Assembly (NCBI GenBank): GCA_016215605.1
Contig: JACRJB010000068.1
Coordinates: 154,270-218,269, forward strand
Direction: 5' to 3'
Origin: Rhodopseudomonas palustris
Lineage (GTDB): Bacteria > Pseudomonadota > Alphaproteobacteria > Rhizobiales > Xanthobacteraceae
DNA length: 64,000 nucleotides
Position numbers and translations under genes: made by a program. The number at the start of each line of letters is the position of its first letter. Position 1 is the stretch's first letter. Of this stretch, positions 1-8,331 are shown piece after piece. The notes beneath the pieces are model-generated. The model saw only the letters and a program-made list of their open reading frames with translations, did no database searches and was not told the origin of the DNA.

Positions 1-148
1 GCCAGAAACCGAAGAAGAAGGCCGGTGCGTAGAACGGAAACGGTTGAACCGGGTGTTGGGCTGCGATCGGAGCTTCCGCCAGTTGAAGAGCCTTGCGGCG
101 TTCGCGATAGGATCTCAGATCGATGACATTTGCCGCTTGGGAAGACAT
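1..148 (-). CDS. Small conserved-looking protein, cut by the window edge
   Basis: Reading the minus strand from an ATG at 148 gives an open frame running off the left end (49 residues seen, starting MSSQAANVIDLRSYRERRKA and ending in an aromatic FFFGFW stretch). A GAGGT ribosome-binding site lies 6 nt upstream. It follows the SsuA-like gene by 64 nt on the same strand, so it is probably the next gene of that operon. The visible part is a short basic N-terminus followed by a Pro/Phe-rich segment that could begin a membrane span. No function is recognised. It is absent from the ORF track because it is incomplete. Confidence 0.55.
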   Translation of the reverse strand, partial: MSSQAANVIDLRSYRERRKALQLAEAPIAAQHPVQPFPFYAPAFFFGFW

Positions 149-212
149 GCTACCTCACCGCTGCCGGTCGATGGTCGTTCGGTTCCGCTGATCGGACTTG
201 TGGCGCGTCGGT

Positions 213-1193
213 TCACGAGCCGCGGGGCGTCCAGATCTTCACCGCGTCGGTCTTCACCTTGGTGGGGATCAGGCCCTCGGCGAAGAACACGTCGGCGATT
301 TTCTGTTGTTCGGACAGGCCGTCGGGCGTGACTCGGTCGACCGCGTAGGAGCGGTGGCTGTTGGCTTCTTCGACGATGGCGGGCTCGATGCTCCATAATC
401 CCGCCAGCAGCGCCGCGGCGTCCTTGGGGTGCTCCTTCACCCAGCGCCCGGTCTCCGCGAGCTTGGTGTAAATCACGTTTAGCACGTCGCTGCGCTTGTC
501 GGCGAACGCTGCGGAGGCGAGATAATAGCGCTTGTAGCTGGCGAGCCCGCCGGAGCCGTCCGACAGAACGTGCGCATTGGTCTGGTGGCGCGCACTGGTG
601 TAGAACGGGTCCCACGCCACCCAGGCGTCGACATTGTTGCTGACGAAAGCGGCGCGGCCGTCGGCTGGCGCGAGATAAGCAGGGGTAATGTCCTTGAAGG
701 TGAGCCCGGCCTTGGCCAGCGCCGCGAGCAGCAGATAGTGGCTGCCGGCGCCCTTGGTCACCGCGACCTTCTTGCCCTTCAGATCGGCCAGCGTCTGGAT
801 CGGCGATTTCTCCGCGACGAGAATTGCCTGTGCCGACGGCGATGCTTTCTCTTCGGCGACATAAGCCAGCTGCGCACCAGCCGCCTGTGCGAAGATCGGC
901 ACGGTGTCGGCGACATCGGCGCCGAAATCGACGCTGCCGACATTGATCGATTCGAGCAGCGGCAGGCCGCTGGTGAATTCGTTCCAGGTGACCTTGACGC
1001 CGAGCGGCGCCAGCGCCTTGTCCAGCTCGCCGTTCGATTTCAGAACCGCGATCAGGGTCGATGAGCGCTGGTAGCCGATCCGTACGGTGTCCGACGACGA
1101 CTGCGCGAAGCCGGGTTGGCTGAAAAAGCCGATCGACGTAGCGGCCAAGGCCGACGCGAGGGCCGACAGCAGGATGGAGCGTCGCGAGATCAT
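213..1193 (-). CDS. SsuA-like aliphatic sulfonate ABC transporter substrate-binding protein
   Basis: Periplasmic binding protein of the SsuA/NrtA/TauA family, expected to deliver a sulfonate-type ligand to an SsuBC-like ABC transporter. The ATG at 1193 is preferred over the track start at 1247 because GGAAGG precedes it and it begins a standard signal peptide (MISRRSILLSALASALAATS, cleavage near FAQ-S). The mature part shows the family segments [44 protein letters not shown] and VDAWVAWDPFY. It is one of three such proteins in the window (others at 38460 and 43060). No permease or ATPase is visible here; they may lie beyond the left edge. The exact ligand cannot be read from sequence. Confidence 0.85.
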   Translation of the reverse strand: MISRRSILLSALASALAATSIGFFSQPGFAQSSSDTVRIGYQRSSTLIAVLKSNGELDKALAPLGVKVTWNEFTSGLPLLESINVGSVDFGADVADTVPIFAQAAGAQLAYVAEEKASPSAQAILVAEKSPIQTLADLKGKKVAVTKGAGSHYLLLAALAKAGLTFKDITPAYLAPADGRAAFVSNNVDAWVAWDPFYTSARHQTNAHVLSDGSGGLASYKRYYLASAAFADKRSDVLNVIYTKLAETGRWVKEHPKDAAALLAGLWSIEPAIVEEANSHRSYAVDRVTPDGLSEQQKIADVFFAEGLIPTKVKTDAVKIWTPRGS

Positions 1194-1609
1194 TACGGAG
1201 CCTTCCTGACGAGACGGGCGATGTCGCCGCGGATGAGGCGATCGCACGGCTCATTGTGCTTCATTTTGGACCTTCATCTTGCCGATCGCGCGTTCCGTCG
1301 GCAATTCTGCAGTTTCCGTGAAGGCGGCTCATTTGTGCTTCGTGAAGTTTGCCGCCGAGAAAATCATTTCTCGCCGGTGTCGGCGCCAGTGGAGCGGCTG
1401 AATGGAGCGATGTCGATCACGCTCGCGAGGAATGGATATTCCGATTAATTATCGATGGGCAGTACAGTCGGACTGCGTAGTTGGCATTCGAGGGAATGCT
1501 ATTTCGAATCGGAGGAGGCCACGCGACGATTTGATCTGAGGCAAAGTCGGTCGTCATGAGCCGAACCAAAAGTCTCTGCAGAAGCGAATGGCTTGCAGAG
1601 GTAGGATAG
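1194..1609. promoter_or_regulatory. Divergent intergenic region between SsuA-like gene and sulfoacetate operon
   Basis: About 415 bp separate the minus-strand SsuA-like gene from the plus-strand sauS operon, so both promoters should lie here. It contains an AT-rich patch (ATTCCGATTAATTATCGATG, ~1438-1457) unusual for this GC-rich DNA and two copies of a GCTCATTGTGCTTC-like string near 1250 and 1328. No RNA gene and no convincing -35/-10 pair can be named by eye. Confidence 0.35.
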
Positions 1610-3061
1610 ATGACGAGTGCTGCTGCGGACAACGAGACGTCCGTCCCGCAAGACCCCGATGTCATCGCAGCCGTCGTCCGCCGTGCGCGGAAAGCCCAGG
1701 CGGCGTTCGCCAGCGCGAGCCAGGAGACCGCCGACTCGGCGGTGCGTGCACTCGCTTGGGCGATCTATCGGCCGGACCGCGCTCGCGAACTGGCGACGCT
1801 CGCCGTGGCCGATACGGCGCTCGGCAATGTGGCGGACAAGATCGTCAAGAAGCAGCGTAAGACCTTCGGGACGCTGCGCGACCTGCTGCGGGTGAAATCC
1901 GTCGGGCTGATCGAGCAGGACGCCGCGCGCGGCCTCGTCAAATACGCCAAGCCGATCGGCGTCGTCGCGGCGCTGACACCATCGACCAATCCGGGCGCGA
2001 CGCCGGTCAACAAGGCGATGATGGCGCTGAAGGGCCGCAACGCGATCATCATCGCGCCGTCGCCGCTCGGCTACGCCACCACCGCGCGCGCGGTCGCGTT
2101 GATGCGGGCGGAGTTGGCGTCGATCGCGCTGGATCCGGATCTGGTGCAGGTGCTGCCGGCGCCGGTGACCAAGCAGGCGACCGACGTTTTGATGAAGGCG
2201 GTCGATCTGGTGGTCGTCACCGGATCGCAGGATAACGTCCGGCGCGCGGCCGCCAGCGGCACGCCGGCGATCGGCGTCGGCGTCGGCAACGTGCCGGTGA
2301 TCATCGACGAGACGGCGGATCTCACGGATGCCGCCGTGAAGATCGCGGCGTCGAAGACGTTCGACAATGCCACCTCCTGTTCGTCGGAGAACGCGCTGGT
2401 GATCGTCGATGTGGTCTACGATCAGGCGATCGATGCCTTGCGCCGAGCCGGCGCCCATCTCTGCAGCGCCGAGGAGACGCAGCGGATCGAGCGCACTCTG
2501 TGGCAGCGCGGCAAGCTCGATCGCAATCTGATCGCGCGGGATGCCTCGGTGCTGGCGTCCGCTTTCGGGCTTCCGGCGGAAGCCGCATCGGCGCGGTTCT
2601 TCCTCGCCGAGGAAACCGAAATCGGCAAGGCGCATCCGCTGTCGGGCGAGAAGCTGGCGCTGGTGCTCACGGTGTATCGCGCTCGCGATTTCGCCGCCGC
2701 CAAGGCGATCGTGCGCGACATTCTCGCGTATCAGGGACGCGGCCATTCGGTCGGGTTGCATTCGCGCAACGCGGCGCGCGGCGATGAACTCGCGGCCGAT
2801 CTCGACGTCGCGAGGGTGTTGGTGAACTTCGCCCATACTTTCGGCAATGGCGGCGGGTTCGATTCGGGCCTCAACTTCACGCTGTCGATGGGCTGCGGCT
2901 CCTGGCAGAAGAATTCGATCTCGGAGAATCTGAACTATCGCCACTTCCTCAACATCACCCATCTGGTCCGGGTGATCCCGGAGGATCGGCCGAGCGAGCA
3001 GGCGTTGTTCGGTCCGCATTGGGCGAAGATCGGCTACGCGCCGCGCGGCGATGAATCGTGA
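1610..3061 (+). CDS. sauS: Acylating sulfoacetaldehyde dehydrogenase (SauS-like)
   Basis: A 483-residue CoA-acylating aldehyde dehydrogenase. Predicted reaction: sulfoacetyl-CoA + NAD(P)H to sulfoacetaldehyde + CoA, in the cytoplasm. The motif NATSCSSENALVIVD places the catalytic cysteine at Cys257, typical of the acylating branch. The PSTNPGATPVNK segment and the C-terminal GNGGGFDSGLNFTLSMGCGSW region also match this family. The ATG has a GAGGTAGG site upstream. It is the first gene of a tight cluster with an ADP-forming CoA ligase pair and xsc. That context, rather than the sequence alone, points to sulfoacetaldehyde instead of acetaldehyde or succinate semialdehyde. Confidence 0.8.
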   Translation: MTSAAADNETSVPQDPDVIAAVVRRARKAQAAFASASQETADSAVRALAWAIYRPDRARELATLAVADTALGNVADKIVKKQRKTFGTLRDLLRVKSVGLIEQDAARGLVKYAKPIGVVAALTPSTNPGATPVNKAMMALKGRNAIIIAPSPLGYATTARAVALMRAELASIALDPDLVQVLPAPVTKQATDVLMKAVDLVVVTGSQDNVRRAAASGTPAIGVGVGNVPVIIDETADLTDAAVKIAASKTFDNATSCSSENALVIVDVVYDQAIDALRRAGAHLCSAEETQRIERTLWQRGKLDRNLIARDASVLASAFGLPAEAASARFFLAEETEIGKAHPLSGEKLALVLTVYRARDFAAAKAIVRDILAYQGRGHSVGLHSRNAARGDELAADLDVARVLVNFAHTFGNGGGFDSGLNFTLSMGCGSWQKNSISENLNYRHFLNITHLVRVIPEDRPSEQALFGPHWAKIGYAPRGDES

Positions 3062-3077
3062 TCGGCGGGCAGCTGAG

Positions 3078-4205
3078 ATGAACCTGCTCGAACACGCCGC
3101 CAAGACTCTGGTGCTGGCGCCCGCCGGCATCGCCACGCTGCCGGGGCGGCTTTGCGCGACGCCCGAGGAAGCCGCCGCTGCCGTCGCCGCGCTGCGGCCG
3201 GCGATGGTCAAGGCTCAGGTGCCGGCAGGCAAGCGTGGCAAAGCCGGGGGCATCCGGCCGGCAGACGGCGCCGAGCAGGCCGAAGTAGTCGCGCGCGACA
3301 TTCTGGCGATGACCATCGATGGCCATCGGGTGTCCAGTGTGCTGGTCGAGCAGCGTGCAACCATCGCGCGGGAGTACTATGCCGCTGTGCTGTGCGACCC
3401 CGTCCGCCGCGTCCCGCTCGTGCTGTTCTCTCCGGACGGTGGAGTCGACATCGAAGCGACGGCGGCGCGCGCGCCGGCGAGGTTGCGCCGCTACGAGGTC
3501 GATCTGCTGCACGGCTTTTCGCGGGACGAAGCGGAGCAGTTCACGGCGGGGCTCGATCTGCACGACGCGCGCGGCGCCGTCATCGATGTGCTGGTCCGAC
3601 TGTACGACGCCTTTGTCGGCAGCGACGCCGAACTGGTCGAGATCAATCCGCTGGCGGTGCTGGTCGACGGGCGTGTCATTGCCCTCGATGCCAAGGTCAA
3701 GCTCGATGACGCGGCCGCGTTTCGTCAGCCGGTGCTCGCCGCTGCCGCCGCGGCCGAACCGGCGACCGAGCTGGAGCGGCGCGGCGCGGCCGCCGGTCTG
3801 AAATTCCTGCAGTTCGACGGTAATGTCGGTGTGCTCGCCAACGGTGCCGGGCTGACCATGACGACGATGGACGTGATCCGGCATTTCGGCGGCCGGCCGG
3901 CGAATTTCCTCGAGATCGGCGGCGAGGCCTACACCAAGTCGGAGACCGCGCTCGGCCTGGTGCTCGACAATCCCGGGGTGAAGAGTCTCGTCGTGAATTT
4001 CTGCGGCGCGTTCGCCCGCACCGATGTGATGGCCGCGGGCGTAGTACAGGCTTGGCACAAATTGAATCCGTCGGTGCCGGTGTTCTTCTCGATTCACGGC
4101 ACCGGCGAGGACGAGGCGATCCGGCTGGTGCGCGAGCAGCTCGGGATCGAACCTTTCGACCTGATGGAGGACGCGGTGAAGGCTGCGGTCGAGGCGGCGT
4201 CATGA
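3078..4205 (+). CDS. ADP-forming acyl-CoA ligase, beta (ATP-grasp) subunit; probable sulfoacetate-CoA ligase
   Basis: A 375-residue homologue of succinyl-CoA synthetase beta. The ATG at 3078 (MNLLEHAAKTLV) is chosen over the track start at 3051 because it leaves the previous stop and matches the family N-terminus. Visible features are an ATP-grasp region (VKAQVPAGKRGKAGGI), the Mg-site-like segment LVEINPLAVLVDG and the C-terminal FLEIGGEA/NFCGAFARTDV CoA-ligase domain. It overlaps the alpha subunit by 4 nt. With SauS and Xsc beside it, it probably activates sulfoacetate, as in the two-subunit SauCD/SqwKL ligases known from sulfoacetate-using anaerobes. The classic Cupriavidus pathway uses an AMP-forming SauT instead. 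Substrate is inferred from context. Confidence 0.75.
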   Translation: MNLLEHAAKTLVLAPAGIATLPGRLCATPEEAAAAVAALRPAMVKAQVPAGKRGKAGGIRPADGAEQAEVVARDILAMTIDGHRVSSVLVEQRATIAREYYAAVLCDPVRRVPLVLFSPDGGVDIEATAARAPARLRRYEVDLLHGFSRDEAEQFTAGLDLHDARGAVIDVLVRLYDAFVGSDAELVEINPLAVLVDGRVIALDAKVKLDDAAAFRQPVLAAAAAAEPATELERRGAAAGLKFLQFDGNVGVLANGAGLTMTTMDVIRHFGGRPANFLEIGGEAYTKSETALGLVLDNPGVKSLVVNFCGAFARTDVMAAGVVQAWHKLNPSVPVFFSIHGTGEDEAIRLVREQLGIEPFDLMEDAVKAAVEAAS

Positions 4206-5101
4206 TCATTTTCCGCAAGCAGCACCGCGTCCTGGTCCAGGGGATCACCGGCAAGCAGGGCTCGTTCTGGACCGAGAAGATGCTCGGCGCGGGCACCCGT
4301 ATCGTCGCCGGCGTCAATCCGAAGCGGGCCGGCGACATCTATCTCGACGCGCCGGTCTATGCGTCGGCGAAGAAGGCAATGGCCGAGACGCCGTTCGACG
4401 TCGCGGTGATGTTCATCCCGCCGGCGCTGGCCAAGGAGGCGGCGCTCGACGCGATCGAGGCCGGTGCGAAGCTGCTGGTGGTGCTGACCGAGCACATCCC
4501 GATTCACGACGTGATGGCGATCCATGCGGTGGCGCGGATCAACGGCACACGCATCCTCGGGCCGAACACTGCGGGGCTGGTGACTCCCGGCGAGGGCTTT
4601 GTCGGCATCATGCCCGGGCACAATGACAGCATCTTCCGGCCGGGCGCGATCGGTGTGGTGTCGCGCAGCGGCAGTCTCGGTACGCTGGTCTCGCTCAATC
4701 TCACCCGCGCGGGGCTCGGACAGTCGGCCTTCATCGGCATCGGCGGTGATCCGATGATCGGGACGACGACGCGCGACGCGCTGGAGGCGCTCGATCGCGA
4801 TCCGCGGACGCAGGCGATCGTGCTGGTCGGCGAGATCGGCGGCGCGATGGAGGAAGACGCGGCGGTTCATGCCGCCGGGATGTCGAAGCCGGTGGTCGCC
4901 TTCATCGCCGGTCGTGCGGCGCCGCCGGGAAAGAAGATGGGCCACGCCGGCGCCATCGTCGGCGCGTCCGGCGGCAGCTACGCCGGCAAGCGCGATGCGC
5001 TCGAGCGCGCGGGCGTGACAGTGGTCGATACCCCGGCGCAGATTCCCGATGCCGTCCGGCGTCGATTGGCCGAGCGGCCGCCGCAAGCTGCAAGTGACTG
5101 A
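4202..5101 (+). CDS. ADP-forming acyl-CoA ligase, alpha subunit; probable sulfoacetate-CoA ligase
   Basis: A 299-residue SucD-like subunit: CoA-binding Rossmann N-terminus (VLVQGITGKQGSFWTEKM), then GPNTAGLVTPGE and GVVSRSGSLGTLVS. The phosphohistidine loop is GKKMGHAGAIVGAS, with His supplied by GHAG. The ATG at 4202 overlaps the beta-subunit stop (ATGA), which implies translational coupling; the longer track ORF from 4052 is a frame extension. The pair should form an alpha/beta enzyme making sulfoacetyl-CoA from sulfoacetate, ATP and CoA. A true succinyl-CoA synthetase is less likely because no TCA genes are nearby and the operon ends in xsc. Confidence 0.75.
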   Translation: MIIFRKQHRVLVQGITGKQGSFWTEKMLGAGTRIVAGVNPKRAGDIYLDAPVYASAKKAMAETPFDVAVMFIPPALAKEAALDAIEAGAKLLVVLTEHIPIHDVMAIHAVARINGTRILGPNTAGLVTPGEGFVGIMPGHNDSIFRPGAIGVVSRSGSLGTLVSLNLTRAGLGQSAFIGIGGDPMIGTTTRDALEALDRDPRTQAIVLVGEIGGAMEEDAAVHAAGMSKPVVAFIAGRAAPPGKKMGHAGAIVGASGGSYAGKRDALERAGVTVVDTPAQIPDAVRRRLAERPPQAASD

Positions 5102-5183
5102 TCACCCCGGTTCGCCATGGCAACGCCGCGGCGGCGCGACCATTGCGATTCTCTCGACCCCACCCTGCCAACAGGAACCGACC

Positions 5184-6953
5184 ATGAAGATGACCACCGA
5201 AGAAGCCTTCGTCAAAGTGCTGCAGCGCCACGGCATCCGGCACGCTTTCGGGATCATCGGCTCGGCCTTCATGCCGATCTCGGATCTGTTCCCGAAGGCC
5301 GGCATCACCTTCTGGGATTGCGCGCACGAGGGCAACGCGGCGCTGATCTGCGACGGCTTCACGAGGTCGACCGGGAAGATCGCGATGCTGGTCGCGCAGA
5401 ACGGCCCCGGCATCACCAATTTTGTCACCTCGGTGAAGACGGCGTACTGGAATCACACGCCGATGCTGCTGGTGACGCCGCAGGCCGCCAACAAGACGAT
5501 CGGGCAGGGTGGTTTCCAGGAAGTCGAGCAGATGGCGCTGTTCCGCGACATGGTCTGCTATCAAGAGGAGGTGCGCGACCCGTCGCGGATCGCCGAAGTG
5601 TTGAACCGCGTCATCGGCAAGGCGATCCGCGGCTCCGCGCCGGCGCAGATCAACGTGCCGCGCGATTTCTGGACCCACGTCATCGACATCGAACTGCCCC
5701 AGATCGTGACCTTCGAGCGCCCGAGCGGCGGTCCCGCCGCGATCGCCGAGGCGGCGCGGCTACTGTCGGCCGCACAATTCCCGGTGATCCTGTCCGGCGC
5801 CGGCGTGGTGATCGGCGATGCAATCGCCGACACGGTAGTTCTTGCCGAGCGGCTCGATGCACCGGTGTGCTCCGGCTATCAGCACAATGACAGCTTTCCC
5901 GGCAGCCACCGGCTGGCGCTCGGCCCACTCGGCTACAACGGCTCCAAGGCCGCGATGGAGGTGATCGCCAAGGCCGACGTCGTGCTGGCGCTCGGCACGC
6001 GGCTCAATCCGTTCTCCACCCTGCCGGGTTACGGCATCGATTATTGGCCGAAACACGCCAAGCTGATCCAGGTCGACGTCAATCCGGACCGGATCGGTCT
6101 CACCAAGCCGGTGAATGTGGCGATCGCGGGCGATGCCGCTCTTGTCGCGCAGCAGATCCTTGCCGAACTCGCGCCGCATGCCGGCGATTCCGGCCGCGAG
6201 GCGCGCAAGGCGATCGTGCATCAGGCGAAGTCGGCGTGGCTGCAGGCGTTGTCCGGGATCGATCACGAGGACGACGACGACGGCACCACCTGGAACGAAC
6301 GCGCGCGAACGCGCGAGCCGGAGCGGATGTCGCCGCGCCAAGCCTGGCGCGCGATCCAGGCCGGCCTGCCGAAGCAGGCGATCATCTCGTCCGACATCGG
6401 CAATAATTGCGCGATCGGTAACGCCTACCCGACCTTCGACGAGGGCCGCAAATATCTCGCGCCGGGCCTGTTCGGCCCTTGCGGCTACGGCTTTCCGGCG
6501 ATCATCGGCGCCAAGATCGGGCAACCCGACGTGCCCGTGGTCGGCTTCGCCGGCGACGGCGCCTTCGGCATCTCGATGAGCGAGATGGGGTCGATCGGCC
6601 GCAAGCCGTGGCCGGCGATCACCATGGTGATCTTCCGCAACTATCAGTGGGGTGCCGAGAAGCGCAACACCACGCTGTGGTACGACGACAACTTCGTCGG
6701 CACTGAACTCAACCCGGATCTCAGCTACGCCAGGGTGGCGGAGGCCTGCGGCTTGAAGGGCGTGGTGGCTCGGACGCCGGACGACCTGACGGCGGCGATC
6801 AGCGCCGCTTGCGCGGCGCAGGACGACGGCGTCACCACTTTCATCGAGGTGATCCTCAATCAGGAACTCGGCGAGCCGTTCCGTCGCGACGCGATGAAGA
6901 AGCCGGTGGTCGTGGCCGGCATCAATCCGGCGGACATGTGTCCGCAGCGATGA
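5184..6953 (+). CDS. xsc: Sulfoacetaldehyde acetyltransferase
   Basis: A 589-residue thiamine-diphosphate enzyme that converts sulfoacetaldehyde and phosphate into acetyl phosphate and sulfite. It begins MKMTTEEAFVKVLQRHGI and contains the blocks GIIGSAFMPISDLFPKAGI, NGPGITNFVTSVKTAYWNHT, PQAANKTIGQGGFQEVEQ and, near the C-terminus, the ThDP-binding GFAGDGAFGISMSEM through RNYQWGAEKRN. These closely match the Xsc family as remembered rather than acetolactate synthase. The ATG at 5184 follows CAACAGGAACCGACC; the track extension to 5049 lies in the ligase gene. It sits 82 nt downstream of the CoA ligase. No phosphotransacetylase or sulfite-handling gene is visible beside it. Confidence 0.93.
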   Translation: MKMTTEEAFVKVLQRHGIRHAFGIIGSAFMPISDLFPKAGITFWDCAHEGNAALICDGFTRSTGKIAMLVAQNGPGITNFVTSVKTAYWNHTPMLLVTPQAANKTIGQGGFQEVEQMALFRDMVCYQEEVRDPSRIAEVLNRVIGKAIRGSAPAQINVPRDFWTHVIDIELPQIVTFERPSGGPAAIAEAARLLSAAQFPVILSGAGVVIGDAIADTVVLAERLDAPVCSGYQHNDSFPGSHRLALGPLGYNGSKAAMEVIAKADVVLALGTRLNPFSTLPGYGIDYWPKHAKLIQVDVNPDRIGLTKPVNVAIAGDAALVAQQILAELAPHAGDSGREARKAIVHQAKSAWLQALSGIDHEDDDDGTTWNERARTREPERMSPRQAWRAIQAGLPKQAIISSDIGNNCAIGNAYPTFDEGRKYLAPGLFGPCGYGFPAIIGAKIGQPDVPVVGFAGDGAFGISMSEMGSIGRKPWPAITMVIFRNYQWGAEKRNTTLWYDDNFVGTELNPDLSYARVAEACGLKGVVARTPDDLTAAISAACAAQDDGVTTFIEVILNQELGEPFRRDAMKKPVVVAGINPADMCPQR

Positions 6954-6966
6954 TGCGGAGGGAGGC

Positions 6967-6983
6967 GTCCGACCCGCTCGGAC
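6967..6983. terminator. Weak hairpin between convergent xsc and lrp-like gene
   Basis: GTCCGA-CCCGC-TCGGAC forms a perfect 6-bp stem with a 5-nt loop just after the xsc stop. There is no T-run, so it is at best a weak bidirectional terminator. Confidence 0.25.
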
Positions 6984-7005
6984 CCGGGCGCCGATGCGTT
7001 CGATG

Positions 7006-7479
7006 CTAGTCCGGCATCGGCACCGGGAGGGCGGTGACCGACTTGATCTTCTCCATCGCGAACCGCGATGTCACGTTCTTGAGCGACGCGGTGCTGATCA
7101 GCTTGCGATAGAACGTGTCGAAGCTCTTCATGTCGGCCGTGACCACGCGAAGCACGTAGTCGACGTCGCCGGCCATCCGGTAGATCTCGACCACTTCCGG
7201 CATGGCGCTGAGAGTCTGCGAGAACCGCGCCTGCCAGTCCTTGGAATGATCGCCGCCTTCGACGAAAACGAACACCGAAAGGCCCAGGCCGATCTTCGCT
7301 TGGTCGACCAGCGCGACGCGTCCGGTGATGACGCGGTCCATTTCCAGCCGCTGCATGCGCTTCCAGCAGGGCGTGGATGACAGGCCGATCCGGCTGGCGA
7401 TTTCCGCGATCGAGAGAGACGCATTCTCCTGCATCACCTGCAGGATCTTGCGGTCGATAGCATCGAGCGGACGGGACAT
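7006..7479 (-). CDS. Lrp/AsnC family transcriptional regulator
   Basis: A 157-residue feast/famine regulator. The N-terminal winged helix-turn-helix reads LDAIDRKILQVMQENASLSI then IGLSSTPCWKRMQRL, and the C-terminal RAM-type ligand domain contains VEIYRMAGDVDYVLRVVTAD. I prefer the ATG at 7479 (MSRPLDAIDRK), the usual family start; MAMSSNAL at 7518 is possible, since neither has a strong ribosome-binding site. It converges on xsc, so it could regulate the sulfoacetate operon, but nothing in the sequence proves that. Lrp-family proteins typically sense amino acids. Confidence 0.85.
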   Translation of the reverse strand: MSRPLDAIDRKILQVMQENASLSIAEIASRIGLSSTPCWKRMQRLEMDRVITGRVALVDQAKIGLGLSVFVFVEGGDHSKDWQARFSQTLSAMPEVVEIYRMAGDVDYVLRVVTADMKSFDTFYRKLISTASLKNVTSRFAMEKIKSVTALPVPMPD

Positions 7480-7780
7480 GTCGGGTGATAACCAAAGAGC
7501 ATTCGAGGACATCGCCATCACCGACCGCTCACGCAATTCGAGAACGCGTCGGTCGATCGGCAGCGACTGCGCGCGATCTAACGGTGGCGCGCGAGCGAAT
7601 ACAACGGCGCTCACGTAATTTGAAAAGGCGTTTTCCCAGGCGGTTGTTTCGGAGAACAGCTCACTCTTCGTGCCTCGACTGTGAGTTAATCATTGCGGGG
7701 GCCCAAATGACGTCGGCATCGTCCGCTGTCGATTCAGGCCTCCGGAGAGGACGTCTGGTGACCACGAGTGGGTGAGCCGG
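7480..7780. promoter_or_regulatory. Intergenic region upstream of the lrp-like gene
   Basis: About 300 bp between the lrp-like start and the end of the acireductone-dioxygenase-like gene, both on the minus strand. It must hold the lrp promoter. I see no coding frame with family similarity, no RNA gene and no strong hairpin. Confidence 0.3.
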
Positions 7781-8278
7781 CTACGCCGCGCGGCCGGTGA
7801 ATTCCGCTGCCCAGCCGCCGGCATCGCTGAGATAGCGCAGCGCCTTGATCCGCCTCGTCGAGGTCAGCCGGAAATTGTGCTCGAGACCTGCCGGCACCAC
7901 GATGAAGTCACCCGGCGCGACGTGTAGCTCGGCCCGCCGCTCGTCGACGATGACGCCGAAGATGCCCGCGCCATCGAGGATATGACGGATTTCGTCGCCA
8001 CCGTGCCGGTGCCAGCTCTCGAATTTGGTCGCCAACTGTTTGTTGTCCGGCCGGTCTGGATGCAGCACGATCAAATCGCGCGCGGGAAATTCCGGGCGCG
8101 GCGGGATCGCGGACAGCAACTGCTCTTCGGCGTGGCGATCCAGCAGCGGCTGTTGCAACAACGACTCGAGCTCTGCCGGAACGGGGTGATGCTCGACGAC
8201 GATATGATGGGTGCGCGCAAGACGCGCGAGATCGTCGGGGGTCGCTTCGCGTCCGTCGTCGAACAACAGGGTCGCCAT
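7781..8278 (-). CDS. mtnD: Acireductone dioxygenase-like cupin
   Basis: A 165-residue cupin resembling MtnD, the methionine-salvage enzyme that splits acireductone with O2. The metal site is recognisable as ESWHRHGGDEIRHILDGAG (two His and Glu), with the last histidine in FIVVPAGLEHNFRL. The family tail GGWAAEFTG is present. The ATG at 8278 has AGAGGAC upstream. It lies 53 nt downstream of the NifB-like gene on the same strand, so it is probably the third gene of a NifX-NifB-cupin operon. No other mtn genes are visible here. Because these enzymes can change product with the bound metal, exact chemistry is not certain. Confidence 0.75.
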   Translation of the reverse strand: MATLLFDDGREATPDDLARLARTHHIVVEHHPVPAELESLLQQPLLDRHAEEQLLSAIPPRPEFPARDLIVLHPDRPDNKQLATKFESWHRHGGDEIRHILDGAGIFGVIVDERRAELHVAPGDFIVVPAGLEHNFRLTSTRRIKALRYLSDAGGWAAEFTGRAA

Positions 8279-8331
8279 TCGTTTGTCCTCTGGTTGGCAC
8301 GCTTGGCCGGAAGGGCGGCGTGGTTCATGAC

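Noticed and set aside
5184-6953. Acetolactate synthase or other ThDP enzyme
   Set aside because: Blocks such as GIIGSAFMPISDLFPKAGI and NYQWGAEKRN are specific to Xsc as remembered, and no small regulatory subunit follows.
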